Shown here piece after piece: positions 11,601 to 24,400 of a stretch of DNA of 64,000 nucleotides (position 1 is its first letter; every line of letters starts with the position of its first letter). The stretch spans positions 699,282 to 763,281 of the forward strand of contig CM018609.1 in the NCBI GenBank assembly GCA_009192285.1, read 5' to 3'. This DNA comes from Morchella semilibera (Eukaryota > Ascomycota > Pezizomycetes > Pezizales > Morchellaceae). The notes under the pieces are model-generated. The model did not search any database. It saw only the letters and a program-made list of their open reading frames with translations, and was not told where the DNA came from. The position numbers and the translations under genes were made by a program.

Positions 11601-14484
11601 TAGGATCGGTGGGACCAGGTGAAGTCTTGGACTGGATCGAGTGATATATGTACTCCACAATATACGAACACGGTTGCGATTTGATCCATTGGCTGGGTGA
11701 TCTCCCATCACCGGCTCCTGTTCCCCAGGATATGCAGCCTGAGTCTCTCCGCTGACGTTTTTTGCCAAAAAGCTTGGTGGTTTCGCTTGTGTTCAGCCCT
11801 CACCCCAAAAGTCGATGCATCAAATATCACGGGAATCGTCGTGTTGTCTATGTAACGTAGAGTAAGCTATAAGTGATACGGAAATAATGAGAAAGCATAC
11901 ACGTCTCACCAGAATGATACTATGATGCTACGTACACCGGTGCTGAGATGTGTTCGGTCAGTTTACTTGATTTCCCCCGATGATCGTGCAATTAATCGAG
12001 TTTGATGATCGGACACAAAATTGAGGGCTTACGAAGAAGCCAGCTATAGTGCATTATTCGCTAGTTAGTCGTGAGTATTGGGATCCCTTGCATGGGAAAA
12101 TTACGTGCTCACACCGGTTACTGTGTTAACCCGGTGAGCGGGGGAGGGAGAGAGAGAGGGGGGGGGTGGTCCAATAAGCACAGTGCCACTTGGTAAGGAA
12201 TCCTATATTATGTACCATATACCGCCGCCCCGTACCGGGTTTCGTAGCATATGGGATTTCTGGGAGGATATATCTTTGTTGGGTGCTGAGAGAGAGCTTG
12301 GTTTGGGTAAAAAAAAAATTGCCCATTTTGCCGTATGGATAGCCAATGGTCAATGGCACATCACATATATGCCACGCGTATGGTGGGCAATCGTCCACCA
12401 GACATACCAACTCGGTGCGGGGGAATGGAACTCGATGGTGTCTGCCAAGTCTTCCATGTGTATGAAGCCGCAAATGATCCAGTCCATATGTTTCCACGTC
12501 CTGCAGAGAGCCGTGTGAGAGACCTGGTGCATATTGGCGGAGCGGCCCTCTGATTCCGCTAAATATAGTCTGCCTCTTATAGCTCCACGATGCCCTTCAG
12601 AGAGTCCTTTGAGGTGTCGTCTGAGGTGTCCTTCACAATAGCTACCACGATGTCCTCTAGAGTACGGTGCGTGCCGCCTGCTACATATTATACTCAGAGT
12701 CAATGCCATTCTGAAACAGGTGGTACGATAGCACAAAAGCTGTGTAGGTTGTTACATGTACTTACATACATGCTCATGAGTTTCATGTTCGTATGACAAT
12801 CAGTGATGTTGAGGATTTCCTATTTCAGTTTACCGCCCCGGAAACTGGTTTCTACCGTAAAGAAGGATAGATGTGCAGCAATTGCAAACCCAGCCGGTGA
12901 TGTTTTTTTAGCCCCATGCCATGCCAGCCACGTGAGATGGTGGGACAAATACATGCATCCGGTATATCTATATCACCTAAGTTAACCCCCATCCCGTTTA
13001 GATAGTATAAGTATACATGTACGTATATATGTAATCAGAACTAGGAGATTAGTACAGGTTTGTCTATTGGAGTTTCGGCAATTATCGTAAATTCCTTTTT
13101 TTGGTTATATATTTCTTTTCTTTATGAAAGTGATTATTAATATACGTACAGGCTTGAAGGTATAAAATAAAACCCGCCATGAGCAGTAATGTCTCCCAAA
13201 AACTTCAAAGCTTCGCAACCGTATAAATTGTGTATATCTAATTATAATTATATTCTCGAACCCCTACGACCTAGCAACTGGCCTTTCACTATTCTTCTTA
13301 CCCAGCTTAAGTTGTGGGAGACATATCATCAAACCCGACCAAACCAAGCAGAAAACTGAAATGATGGCCAATGTTGTAGTTGAAGTTGAGCCCTTCCTCA
13401 CATTGTATGGAACTAAAATGGATCCTCAGGTCGAACTTAGAGTCTTCAAACATCTGCAAATAATATCTACAAGTAAATAGTCTAACCATATGGCCATGCA
13501 TCGCTCACAATCACAAGCACCGAGTTATTAATAGCCTTACAACCTTTCGACCTCTATCCTAATGAGCCAATGGGTCAATCAATCGATCAAACTCTTACTA
13601 TTGTTGGCCCACACATCACCAACTATCACTCGGAAACCGGCGTTGTAACCTAATAGGGGTGCTTCCGTTATATCCGTCCAAGATAAAGCCGATTCTTGGC
13701 AACCGCTATGAGGTGCCTAGTACTCCAAGGCGGTATCTGGTACAAAGAAAAATCATGCGGGGTAGTCTCGCGCTACGGAAGATACTCGCCAGGCTATGCA
13801 ATGCATTTACAGTGGCTGGTTAGGCACGCGCAAGGAATGTTTGGTTGTGAGCCTCGGTGCCGATAATCAAGGCATATATCAGCCGCCGCGGTACAGGTAC
13901 ATGTAGTAAGTAGTGGTGGCTCATCTGGTCGGAGATATTTATTCAGTCCAGATTGACCTAACGAGATTTCGTAATAAGGGGGGGGAATGTTCAGACTATG
14001 AGCGTTTTTGAAAACAAGGGCTCTCCAGATCGGAATATTTATATCTTGCTCTCAGAGAAATACCTAGAATCCAGATTGTTAGATACCATGTATTATTGGC
14101 GGCAGGGAGACAAACAAGCGTGCCTCGGCAACTCGTTCAGTCGCATCATCTATTATTCCCTGCAAGCTGCAGCTAGAGTAGCTATACTAGTAGTTACCCC
14201 ACAATCCGCTTTGCCCGAACGGAATTGAGGCCGAGATTATTGCCGAGAATTTTTATCGAGGCACCTTACCAAACCATCAAGTAAGTACATGTTTGCTTAC
14301 AGGTAGGCGGACAAAAGTTATGTTAAATAAGTCGATAAATACTCCTGGTGTGTACTACATTTACCACCTTTTCTTTCTTATCAATCTCTTCTAACCATCG
14401 AACTCTCCGGATCAGTGTTCATCTCAGGTTCGAACTGTACGTACTTACCTGTAAACCGCCGTCACCATACCTGCGTAACCAAAC
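8682..14484. other. 5.8-kb gene-poor stretch
   Basis: From 8.7 to 9.8 kb the sequence is T-rich with homopolymers, including a run of 16 G at 9323-9338, and probably includes the KSP1 3' UTR. From 9.9 to 14.4 kb I find no conserved protein. Overlapping open frames on both strands at 12.1-12.75 kb match no family I recognise. TACATGTA copies lie at 12753, 13014 and 13898, on the approach to the next gene. Confidence 0.45.
9323..9338. repeat. Poly-G tract (16 G)
   Basis: A run of 16 uninterrupted G residues follows an A-rich run in the region downstream of KSP1. The exact length is the kind of value assemblies get wrong. Confidence 0.9.
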
Positions 14485-16577
14485 ATGCCCGTGAAATCGA
14501 GATGGCAGCCCGAAATCCCCCAATGCTCCCTCCCAACTTATGTTTTCACCTCACCCACACACCCACTTCCCAAAGATCCCCTCTATATCGATGTCCTTAA
14601 CCCCACCTCGCACTACCTTACGGCACACTCGTACCGCTCCATTGTCCAACGCATTGCCTCAGGGCTCATAGCCTGTGGCCTGCAGCGCGGGACAAGGTCC
14701 TTCTATATTCGGGCAACAACATCTATTTCCCCGCTATGTTCACGGGTATTATTGCTGCAGGGGGTGTTTTTACTGGTGCCAACCCAGCGTTTACAAGCCG
14801 TGAACTGGCTTATCAGCTTAAGGACTCGGATGCAAAGTTTCTGCTTGTTAGTGAGGGTTCTATTGATGTTGGGATTGATGCAGCAAAGACTGTGGGGATG
14901 AACCCAGATCAAGTGTTCGTGTTTGATGTGGGTTGTATGTGGATGATGACGGGGGTATTGTGAGGTGGGACAAGAGAGAGAAGGTGAAGGGTCTAAGACA
15001 TTGGAGTGATATCGTAATGGCGGGCAACGATAAGTTTGTTTGGGAAGAGCTTAGGACTGAAGAGGAGGCGAATAGGACAGCGGCGCTCAATTATTCTTCT
15101 GGGTATGTTAATGGTTCTCCTCGAAGATTATTGGCAAGTGTACTAATTGGGACTTGTACCGCCAGTACGACTGGTGTTCCAAAAGGTGTGGAAATCACAC
15201 ATCGTAATTTTATCGCGAACGCCTTTGCCAACGTGTATCTCCGAAACCAAAGCCAACAAATACGTTCACCTTCACGGTGGATATGCGCTATCCCAATGTA
15301 CCATGCAGTTAGTATCCCCAAATCACCATAATTATAATAGCAGAGGAGATGAGAAACTTTACCAAATCTAACATATATCCGATTACTGTAGTACGGGCAA
15401 ACATTTTTCGCGACCATAGCCCCCGTCTGCCAGGTCCCAACTTGGATTATGCCCAAATTTGATCTTCACGTCTTCCTCTCTAGCATTGAAAAGTTCAAAA
15501 TCACCAACGTCACTGGGGTTCCCCCAATCATGGTAGCGATCGCGAAGCACCCCGACGCGGCGAAATACGACCTAAGCTCAGTGATCAATCTTTTTTCTGG
15601 GGCCGCGCCATTAAGCCGAGAAATTAGCAGAGCGGTGGAGGAGAGGGTTAGTAGAGGCAGGGGCCTGAAAGAGAATATCAATTTGAAGCAGGGATGGGGA
15701 ATGACTGAGTATGTCTTTTTTGGTTTATGGGATTAATACGTGATAAGTGGGCTGACGTGTTGGTAATTATAGGTCGACATGCTCAATTTTGGGATTTCAT
15801 CCGGATGACAGAGATGAGGATGGATCTATTGGAGAAGTATTTCCAAACTGTGAAGCAAAGATTATGGATGCCGAGACTGGGACGAAGGAACTGTCCGTTG
15901 GAGAAAAGGGAGAGATTTGGGCTAGAGGTCCCAATGTAATGAAGGGATACTATAAAAACCCTAAAGCTACTAAAGAAACTATCACAGAAGATGGGTGGCT
16001 AAAGACAGGAGATATTGGATACTATAACGAGCAGAAAAAATGGTTTATTGTTGATCGGAAGAAGGTATGATTGTGCTTTCAAAATCTTGGGGCCATTGGC
16101 ACAATCTAACATGATTCCACGACATATAGGAACTTATCAAAGTCAAAGGAAACCAGGTAGCTCCAGCAGAACTAGAAGGATTACTGCTGGAAAACCCAGG
16201 GGTTAGTGATGCAGCAGTTGTTGGCATTCCCTAGTTCGTATATCCTATCTTCCATATCAGGATGGGCTTAACTAAAACCCCTATAGTGCCGAAGATGAAA
16301 GACCCCGAGCGTATATAGTGCCGAAACCTGGCGCCACATTAACAGCGGATGATGTGAAGAAATGGGTTTCAGAGAGAGCGAGTAAACACAAGTGGCTCAC
16401 CGGCGGTGTCGTGATGGTAAAAGAGGTTCCTAGAAATCCGGTACGTGCCACTATCATTCTCATATTTGTATTTGATACTGATGTTACCTCTAGTCCGGGA
16501 AGATCTTAAAGAAGATACTGAGGGAGAGGGCAAAGTCTGAAGTGGTTGATACATCCGATTACAAGGCGAAGCTATGA
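14485..16577 (+). pseudogene. 4-coumarate-CoA ligase-like acyl-CoA synthetase, disrupted
   Basis: An ANL-superfamily adenylating enzyme that would make acyl-CoA thioesters from a carboxylic acid, ATP and CoA. The start at 14485 opens MPVKSRWQPEIP. Exons: 14485-15102, 15166-15307, 15392-15708, 15773-16064, 16130-16230, 16287-16440 and 16494-16577. The P-loop SSG/TTGVPKG is rebuilt across intron 1. MYHA/YGQ, QGWGMTE, the GWLKTGD motif with IVDRKK, and the final catalytic Lys in SGKILKK are all present. The protein ends AKL, a PTS1-type peroxisome signal. Three defects are visible: a missing G near 14689-14691 (GLQRG then DKVLLYSG), a missing G near 14930-14932, and intron 5, which starts CT at 16231 where GT is expected and so leaves an in-frame TAG. 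The exon phases otherwise fit (VVGIP joins AEDERPRAY). With the two bases restored the protein would be about 569 aa, normal for the family. A sequencing error could explain the two indels but less easily the donor. Confidence 0.85.
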
Positions 16578-18365
16578 GAGCTATAATATATAACTCTATG
16601 TAGCTGTGTGTCCGTGGTTTCGGGCCCATGGCTATTCGATATTTTTTAGTAGTAAAGGAGTTATTTACTTGACCGCCGGGCTAATACGGATCCCGATAAT
16701 TTGGGCGATTATTTTTTGTTATACCCTTTTATTTCATGTACTGTAGCTCAACAACGTATACTTATAACCACTTTAACAGGGGTATGCAGTGCTCACAGAG
16801 ACCTAAAAGGGAAGACGGACAGATAGATTGAATTATTGTGATAGTTTTGAAGATGCTGAAGAGCTAGTTGATGCATGCCAAATGCATGGTATGAGGGAGG
16901 GGCCGTAAACAGCACATTGTATACGTAAAGTACTGTATAGGTGTTCACTATACATGAAATATTTCAGTCCTAGAGGCACATGTTAAGTACGTACGTGATA
17001 TTTACCCAAACCCCACGCCCTCATTTACGTGTGTATGCTAACGTCATACAGCCCAATATATAAGCATCCCGCACCCAACACATCACTACAATAACTATGA
17101 TAGTAGTGCGGTATTCTTATACCGTATTTTTTCTAATACCGATTAATTTATGACAGCGTTGGTAGGAATAGATATTGCGGAATATCTTCCAGTACAGCAA
17201 ATTTAGTGGGTTAGGCTTACGTGTGTCAGTGATCTTATACCTGTCCCTAGCTATAGGGGCCGAATACAAACCTAACCTGTCCTCGCATAGAAGGAGATGG
17301 GTTGATGCCGTTGCTCATCATCATCATCATGATCACCATCATTATAATCGCTTGTCGGTCATTTTTCCTGTTTTATAGAAAGTAGTGAGTTATGCCTAGA
17401 ACAGGAAAATCTATTTTTTAAAAGTGTTTCCTAGTTCTAGAAAGCCCATCATCAGAGGATGGACCCCCAGGTATTTATTCACAGATCAATATATATCTGG
17501 TGATGCTCATATTTGAGATGCTTCAAGTCTAAAATACGGAGTTAGGGTTAGGAAATAAAGCTTTAAATATATTCTGGAACACATGTTCTGGCCACTACCG
17601 TAATCTTACCGCATTTCTTCGGTATTCTAGTGGAAAACAAATTAATACTATACTCATAAGGTTGCTGTACCGGTGCTATAATTCGCTTATATTGCTAATG
17701 CTATCATAGTGATCCCCCCCCCTTCCCCCCCCCCCCCGTAATGTACTAGGCAGAAGACTCTTGTAGTGTCCGGGTCACTAGTGCGTTAAACGCATGGCTT
17801 CATGTGATATCACTCGCATGCCAAGAAACCACTTTCATGCTAGATGATACATGCAGGCACAAATTGGACAGGCTTGGCACTACTAACTACATGTACATGT
17901 CTACATGTACTTTACATCTACATACATGTAACTACATGTGGCCGATACTGACTCAGTCACACGCCAAGTACATGTATCTAAGTTCCTGGGTCTGAAGCCG
18001 GTCCAGGTTGTTCTTTCTAATACATGATCTGGAACACTTGAACCGTAATCATACATGTAATTATCTATTAAAGACTGCTTGCTCATTTGATAAAGAAGTA
18101 CTTGAGGCTACATAGAATGTCTTTTTTCATAACATACATGTAGATACATGTAGGTGCATGTAGTTAGCACCTCACTTGTTATATCATAGTCTAGTCCTGT
18201 CTTGTCTTATAGCATACAATATCACTCGCAGCAAATTAAGGCCGGGTAACTCCTCACCACACACAGAAAAGTTGTTAGTAGAGAATTCAAAACCCAAGCT
18301 CTTAAAACCTTCAGCGAACAATCTAAGGTCAAACAACTATTATAACCTACGCGCACCCACACAAG
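16578..18365. other. AT-rich intergenic, no gene seen
   Basis: No conserved reading frame is seen. The stretch holds a telomere-like TTAGGGTTAGG at about 17.54 kb, a C-rich tract near 17.72-17.74 kb, and the dense TACATGTA cluster just upstream of the ALB1-like gene. Confidence 0.45.
17888..18152. repeat. Cluster of seven TACATGTA palindromes
   Basis: Exact copies start at 17888, 17902, 17923, 17969, 18052, 18135 and 18145, with near-copies (ACATGT cores) between them. The cluster ends about 210 bp before the ALB1-like start codon. It could be a transcription-factor site array or a decayed short tandem repeat. The function is unknown to me. Confidence 0.85.
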
Positions 18366-18896
18366 ATGCCCTCTCGCTCAAACCCCAACGTCCCTACCTC
18401 CGCTAAAAACCGCAAGCGCGGCCGCAAAGCTGGTGTCAAAGCGCGCAACCGCCCCATCGCCGTCCGCTCCGCGCCCGACGACCCCGCGATCAAGGCCGCC
18501 TCCGGGTCTGGATCTGGTGTTCACCGGGGACGTACACTCAGTGCCAAGAAGGCTCGCCGCACCGAGCGCCGCGTTGGGTTTGCGAAACAGCGTAAAGAAA
18601 AAGAATTGGACGAGGTCAGGAAGGCGGGAGAGAACGGGATTGTCGAGATGACCGGTTAGTAGCTCTATGCAATGTGTGTGTGTGTATGAGAGGATGTAGA
18701 TTAATGATGCACAGATGTTGCGACGCTCCCGTTGTCGAAGAGGCAACAGAAGCTAGCGGAGAGAGCGGAGGCGAGAGCGGAGGCGGCAGTAAAAGCGGCG
18801 GAGAAGGAGGCGGAGAAGGCGGCGAAGGAGGCAGAAGAGGCGGCTGCGAAGGCTGTTGAGGGTAATGGAGAAGATGCCATTATGGACATTGACTAG
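18366..18896 (+). CDS. ALB1-like ribosome-biogenesis protein
   Basis: A small, very basic protein resembling fungal Alb1, the Arx1 partner that travels with pre-60S ribosomal particles during nuclear export. Exon 1 is 18366-18654, then a 60-nt intron (GTTAGT...ACAG, branch-like TTAATG), then exon 2 at 18715-18896, giving 156 aa. The N-terminus is rich in Arg/Lys (NRKRGRKAGVKARNR), the middle has TLSAKKARRTERR, and exon 2 supplies LPLSKRQQKLAERAEARAEA, an Ala/Glu/Lys helix, and the acidic end AIMDID. Reading through the intron gives a stop after 97 residues and loses the conserved tail, so the spliced form is preferred. Assignment rests on overall pattern and length, since the family is weakly conserved. 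Confidence 0.7.
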
Positions 18897-19820
18897 ATAA
18901 CTAGCTAGCAATGCGGCGAGGAGGCATTAGTTTAATACTAGAACACTACAAATGGCTACGTAGTAGCTGAAATCTGTATATTTACTTTACTACAGACGGA
19001 ATAGGGTGGTCAAAAGTTAGCCGGGTTTTGGGCGTTTTATGTTTTATGTGTTTTCTTTCTTTCGTTTTTTTCTTTCTACTTAGGATTTATTAAAGACAAG
19101 AGGTTTAAAGGTTCCTCCTATTTCCTAGAGAAAGTTAGGAGCCTTTTATTGCTTTGGGTAATATTTCCGGTAATGGTAATCACCAAAAGATTCGTTGGAT
19201 CAGCCGAATGACCAATGATAGAATTGCAACAAGTTTAGGAACCCCAGAGGGTATGGAGTGCTCACGCGGTGGAAAGCTTGTCTCCAGTAGACAACCCCCC
19301 ATGAGCCCTAGATTTCCGAGAGATGTAATTTTGGTGCATAATACTGTATCCACGTTGTAGATCCCAAATATAATCACCATCCGGTATTTTCTAGATCTCG
19401 GCATCCCGATTCTGGAGAATCTTGGATCCCCTGGGTCCCGAATCCCCTGAAAGTTCCTGCGCCACACCGCAGGCGGCGAGCGTTCGAATTTGTGCCTCCC
19501 ATGCGCATCAGAGGATATACCCTCCCAGAATTTTCCAGTGCTTTTCCAAAAATACAACGTTACGTCAGTCCTGAGATCATGGAGAATATTTAGAATGTGT
19601 AAACGCTGAAGGAGTGAGATTATAGGAGCCACCGCTGCCGGATTGAAACCTGCATCCAGAGTAGAGAGGGTTATCGATAAGGGCGGCTATATATGTTTAG
19701 TTGTATGGTTGGGTTACGCGCCCAAGGAGGATAGGTCGTGTTACGCTGGTGAGACTGTAGAACACGGGTGTACACATCTATTTGAATTTAGAGACATTGG
19801 ATATATATTCTTGTTGTTTA
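18897..19820. other. Intergenic left of the LINE
   Basis: A minus-strand open frame of 150 codons (19180-19632) has no resemblance I recognise, so I do not call it a gene. The rest is non-coding. The LINE inserted at the right edge of this stretch. Confidence 0.35.
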
Positions 19821-19834
19821 ATATGCTTTTGGGT
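19821..19834 (+). repeat. Target-site duplication, left copy (LINE)
   Basis: The 14 bases ATATGCTTTTGGGT are repeated exactly at 25026-25039, directly after the poly-A tail of the element. This fixes both ends of the insertion. Confidence 0.95.
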
Positions 19835-19939
19835 CAGTCTCCTTCCCCGCTTCTTCCTCGCTTTTGAAATTTCAACACCAAAAACTGCTAAGCAACCAGG
19901 TTACACAGGTAACAAAGTCTTTAGATCTTAGGCTTCAAT

Positions 19940-21492
19940 ATGCCATCACCACCCCCTTTTTTTGAAAACCTTGTCAAAGGGCTTTCAATCCCTAGACTGG
20001 ACAAAGAACTCTTTGGCTCCTTTGCTGAAGAACCTTACCCCTTTGCCGAAGCCGTCAACGCCGCCCTCTTGAGCGACAACACCTCCGACGAATCAAGGAT
20101 TCTCCTCACGCTCATGTGCGGAATCGTTAGACAGAACTCTTTCCTCCAGTCGCGTCTGACTCGCCTCGAAGAGGCAGTCGACCTTGCCGACTCAGCCACT
20201 ACAACTGTCCTCAGGCACACTGAGGAAATCGCCCGTAACACTGTCCTTCTCCACCAGGCAGCGTCCGTTACTTCCCTGCCCCCAGCCGACCCGAAAGGCA
20301 AAGCCAGGGCCACTCCACCCAACCCACCACCCCCCAAGATATCTAAGATTATCCCGGCCCCTCCTCCTCTTCACTCGGACGAACCTCTCGAATATATCGA
20401 CGCCCATGGGAACCGGCGCATGCTTACATATGCTGAGAAAGCCCGCATGCCGCCCCCCCAGTCCTCCACCACCCCCCAGCCGGCCGACGAGGCCCCAGAA
20501 AGCCTGCCAATAATTCAGAAGGCCCCCAAAAGCCTAAGACCCTCGCACAACCAGCATGTAGATTCTTCGCGGCCAGAGCGTCCCCCGCCGCCTTTGAGGA
20601 TCGCACCCGCCTTGAAGCCACTCTCCCCGCTCAGCTAAGCAGAGTCCTTAGCGAAGGCGGTCTTGTGTTCCCTCATACTCAAATCAAAGTTACAATCAAC
20701 GAAAATGGCACTGTTACGTGCACGGCCTCCCCCGAGACCCCGAATACTCGCCTACAACCCTTCTTCCCCCGCTTCGTGGAAATTCTCAACCTCGCCTGTA
20801 AAACGGGATCGAACCCCTTTACCAGTTTTAAGCTTGCGCCCACAGACTGTGAATTCATCATTCACTCTATTCCTCTTTTTCCTTTTGAGAACGAAGATAT
20901 GCTCACCCCGGTGATGCGTGAAAATATTTTGTTTGCCAATAATGCTAAGGTCATCCAAGCCCGCTTCCTGTCCAAACCGGAGAACAGAGCTGGCAAAGCC
21001 ACCACCTCCATTGTGGTCAGAGTTCCACAAGAGGATGCCTCTAAATTTGGCCAATCCATTCTTCTATTCGCCCAATCACGCCGCTGCGTGAAAATTATCA
21101 ATGCCACACCAAATACTATCTGCCAAAATTGCTCCCGCTTTGGTCATGCCACCCAAAGCTGCAGACAAAAAGCTCCCACATGCCCCCTCTGCGCCGGTAA
21201 TCATACCAAGCGCGACCACCGCTGCACCAATCAGTCCTGCCCCAAGAATGGTCATTTGAAACCCGTTGAGTGCGACTGCCCCGCCTTCTCTCCCAAGTGC
21301 GCCAACTGTCAAGGCCCCCACACTGTATACTTTTCTGCTTGCCCCTCTAGGCCCTCCAAGGCCAAGACTACAGATTCAGCTCCTATTGTCCCGCCGGTAT
21401 CCGGCCTCACGACCTCACTACACGCCCCACATATTTCTCCTGAAAACCCACTTGAGGGTGCCATGGAGGGGGTTATGACTGAGACCCTATAA
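19940..21492 (+). pseudogene. LINE ORF1 (gag-like, zinc knuckles)
   Basis: ORF1 of the LINE, an RNA-binding protein that would coat the element's transcript. It reads from ATG 19940 in one frame to about 20.45-20.52 kb and continues in another frame to the stop at 21492; the change lies in a C-rich stretch. The second part carries three CCHC-type knuckles: CQNCSRFGHATQSC, CPLCAGNHTKRDHRC and CANCQGPHTVYFSAC. The stop is two bases before the ORF2 ATG, which would allow reinitiation. Confidence 0.85.
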
Positions 21493-21494
21493 TT

Positions 21495-24400
21495 ATGTTT
21501 TCCTCATCGCCACCAAGAAGTTTTTCTCCCTCACACTCATTTACCTCGTCTATATCAGCGGGGCCTTCCTCTTCACTTACAATAGTTCATCATAATTGTG
21601 CCAATAGTCACAAAGTATTTCTTTCACTCTTTTCGTCGCTTTCCTCCGCGGCCCCCTCCTCATTTGATTCTGGTACAGGAGCCGTATCTATATAATAACT
21701 GTCCTTTATCTGCTCCTAAGTATCAACTTATTCTTCCTCATCGAAATACCACGGATAAGATTCGCGTGGCTATTCATATACTGTCGGACTGGAGTACTGA
21801 GATCTCCTTTCAGACCCACCCTCTTTTCCGTGGCGACGTCATGGCTCTAACTCTTTTTTGGAATAATTCGCAAATATCCACTCCTTCATCTTTTACAGTG
21901 ATCAATGCCTATAATAGGCATTTGTCTTCCTCTGCTCGCTCCCTCCCACCGGATCTTCTCTTCCCCGCCTCCAACGAACCTGTTGTCGTCTGCGGAGACC
22001 TGAATATCCACTCTCGCTTTTCTGACCCACGACGAGTTCTTACCTCAAGAGAGGAAACTCTCTCCAATCAATACTTTAATGTAGCCCACCAAAAAGGGTT
22101 TTCTCTACTTAATACACCAGGAATTGCCACACGCATTTCCCCTAATCCCCTCCAAAGACACAGCGTTATCGACCTCGCCTTCGCGAATGCGACCGCTCAA
22201 GCCCTATCACCCTCATGGACCAATAGGCTTCCCCACACAGGGTCCGATCATACCCCCATCCGCCTTAGATTTCATTGGGATTCCTCACCTCCCCCCTTTT
22301 CTTCCTCCTCTCGCAACTGGAAAGATGCCCCTTGGCCGCTAATCCAGGACACTCTGAAGAATCTTCACCTCCCCCTACCCACGGACCAAATGGATACCTG
22401 GTTTGAATCCGCCCTAGGCGCAATCACCGGCCCCATTATTGATCTCACTCCAAGGAAAAGACCTAGTCAATGGTCAAAGCCCTGGTGGTCTCCCTACCTT
22501 AGTCAGCTTAGACGAATATATCATTCAGTCGCCAGGGATTACAAGCGTGGATTTGCCCCCCCTTTGCCCTGAAAGCGGCTAAAAATCAATACTTTAATGC
22601 CATCCAGAAAGAGAAAGACTCCTACTGGAATAACTATGTCGCCCAGGCCAACTCATCGCAGGTTTGGCGGCTCACCCGGGCGGCCAAAAGAGATAAAACT
22701 CAGAAGCTCCCACTGTTTCCAAACGCCACCACCCCCATAGAGGTGAACAATGCTCTTTTATCACACTTTTTCCCTCCCTCCTCCACTCCTCCCCCTCAAC
22801 CTTGTGCGTCTCAGTTCAGAGACGCGGAAGATATTACTCCACTAGAAGTCTCCACCGCCCTTGCAGCGGCCTCCAACAATTCGGCTCCGGGCCCCGACAC
22901 CTTTCCTCCAATGGTGTGGAAAAAGGTCCATGCCGCAAATCCCCAACTTCTTCCCTTACTTCTCAGCCCGCTTCTCAAATCTGGCTACCACCCGCTCAAG
23001 CTTAAATCAGCATACGGAGTGGTTCTGCCGAAACCAAATAAACCAGATTATGAATCTCCCTCCGCATACAGAATTATCGTCCTCCTGGAAACCATTTCCA
23101 AGGTACTCGAAAGAATTGTGTGCTATCGGCTGGCAACCTTCGCGAGGGAAGTCAGGCTCATCCACCCACACCAATGCGGCTCCATCAGAGGTCTCTCAAC
23201 CGCAGATGCCTTTACTACTCTACAACACGAAATTCGGCTTCTTCAAAGGGCCAAACTTAGAGTCTCCACCCTCTTTCTGGATGTCAAGGGTGGCTTTGAT
23301 CACGTCAACCCCCTTGTCCTCGCAGATATTCTTACGAAACACAATACCCCCGCCTATATTACCAGTTGGGTGCTCTCCTTTCTCTCAGAGAGGAAATGTA
23401 CGCTACTTTTTCCCGGCTCCCCCAGAACCCCCTTAGCGGTCGATGTGGGCGTCCCCCAGGGATCCCCCATCAGCCCCCTACTATTCTGCATATATGTTTC
23501 CCCCTTACATGTTGATCCCTCCCCTGGTATTACTCTATCCTACGTGGACGACTTTGCCTTCACCGTTGCTTCTCCATCATACACACAAAATTCTCAGCTC
23601 CTGCAAAACTGCTTTGATAAAGCGACAACCACAGGACAACCTATGAACATTTACTTTTCGCTTCCTAAAACGGATTTAGTTCACTGGCGCACCCCAAAAG
23701 ACAAAGCGGCAGTTGATAATACTCCTGTTATTCTCCAAGGTCACACTATCCAGCCCTCTTATGAGATTAGATGGCTTGGTTACCAATGCACCCCCACTCT
23801 CGACCCTCACCCACATTTTCAGAAAAGAGTGAAGGCGGCTATGGCCTCCTTTGCCCTGATTCGTCAATTCTCCTCCGCAGGGAAAGGCCTCACCGCCCTT
23901 AACTGCCGAAAGCTTGCTATTATGGCCATTCTTCCCATTCTGACATATGGGGCTACTTGCTTCGCCCCAACTCAGAAAACAATTAAAATTCTCTCCACCG
24001 CCTGGCACTCCGTTCTCAGATGGGTTACCAACTGCTTTCGGTCCACCCCTATCTCTATTATTCAAGCCGAGGCCTCGTGTGCCCCCATTGATCTCTATTT
24101 AACTTCCCTAAAACTTCGGTATACGGCTAGAATTCTAAATGCCGATCCTCAATATAATCCTGTTTCCGCCCGTCTTCCCGCCTCATTTCCCGCCATGAGC
24201 GAATATAGGAATAATTCAAACCGTCTTCTTTTAAAAGGCATACCCAATCCTCCAAAGCTCTGGAATTCTAATAGGAAGGGCGTAGCCCGCCTCCCTATAG
24301 ATGAACTCTGCCATCTGCTGCTTGTGAACTCTCCGGATTTTGCTCAAAATCAGAATCCGAACCCCATTCTTGGTCTTCTTATCAAGAAACACATTATACT

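Noticed and set aside
19180-19632. 150-codon minus-strand frame left of the LINE
   Set aside because: No family resemblance, no splice-supported extension, and no promoter or leader signal.
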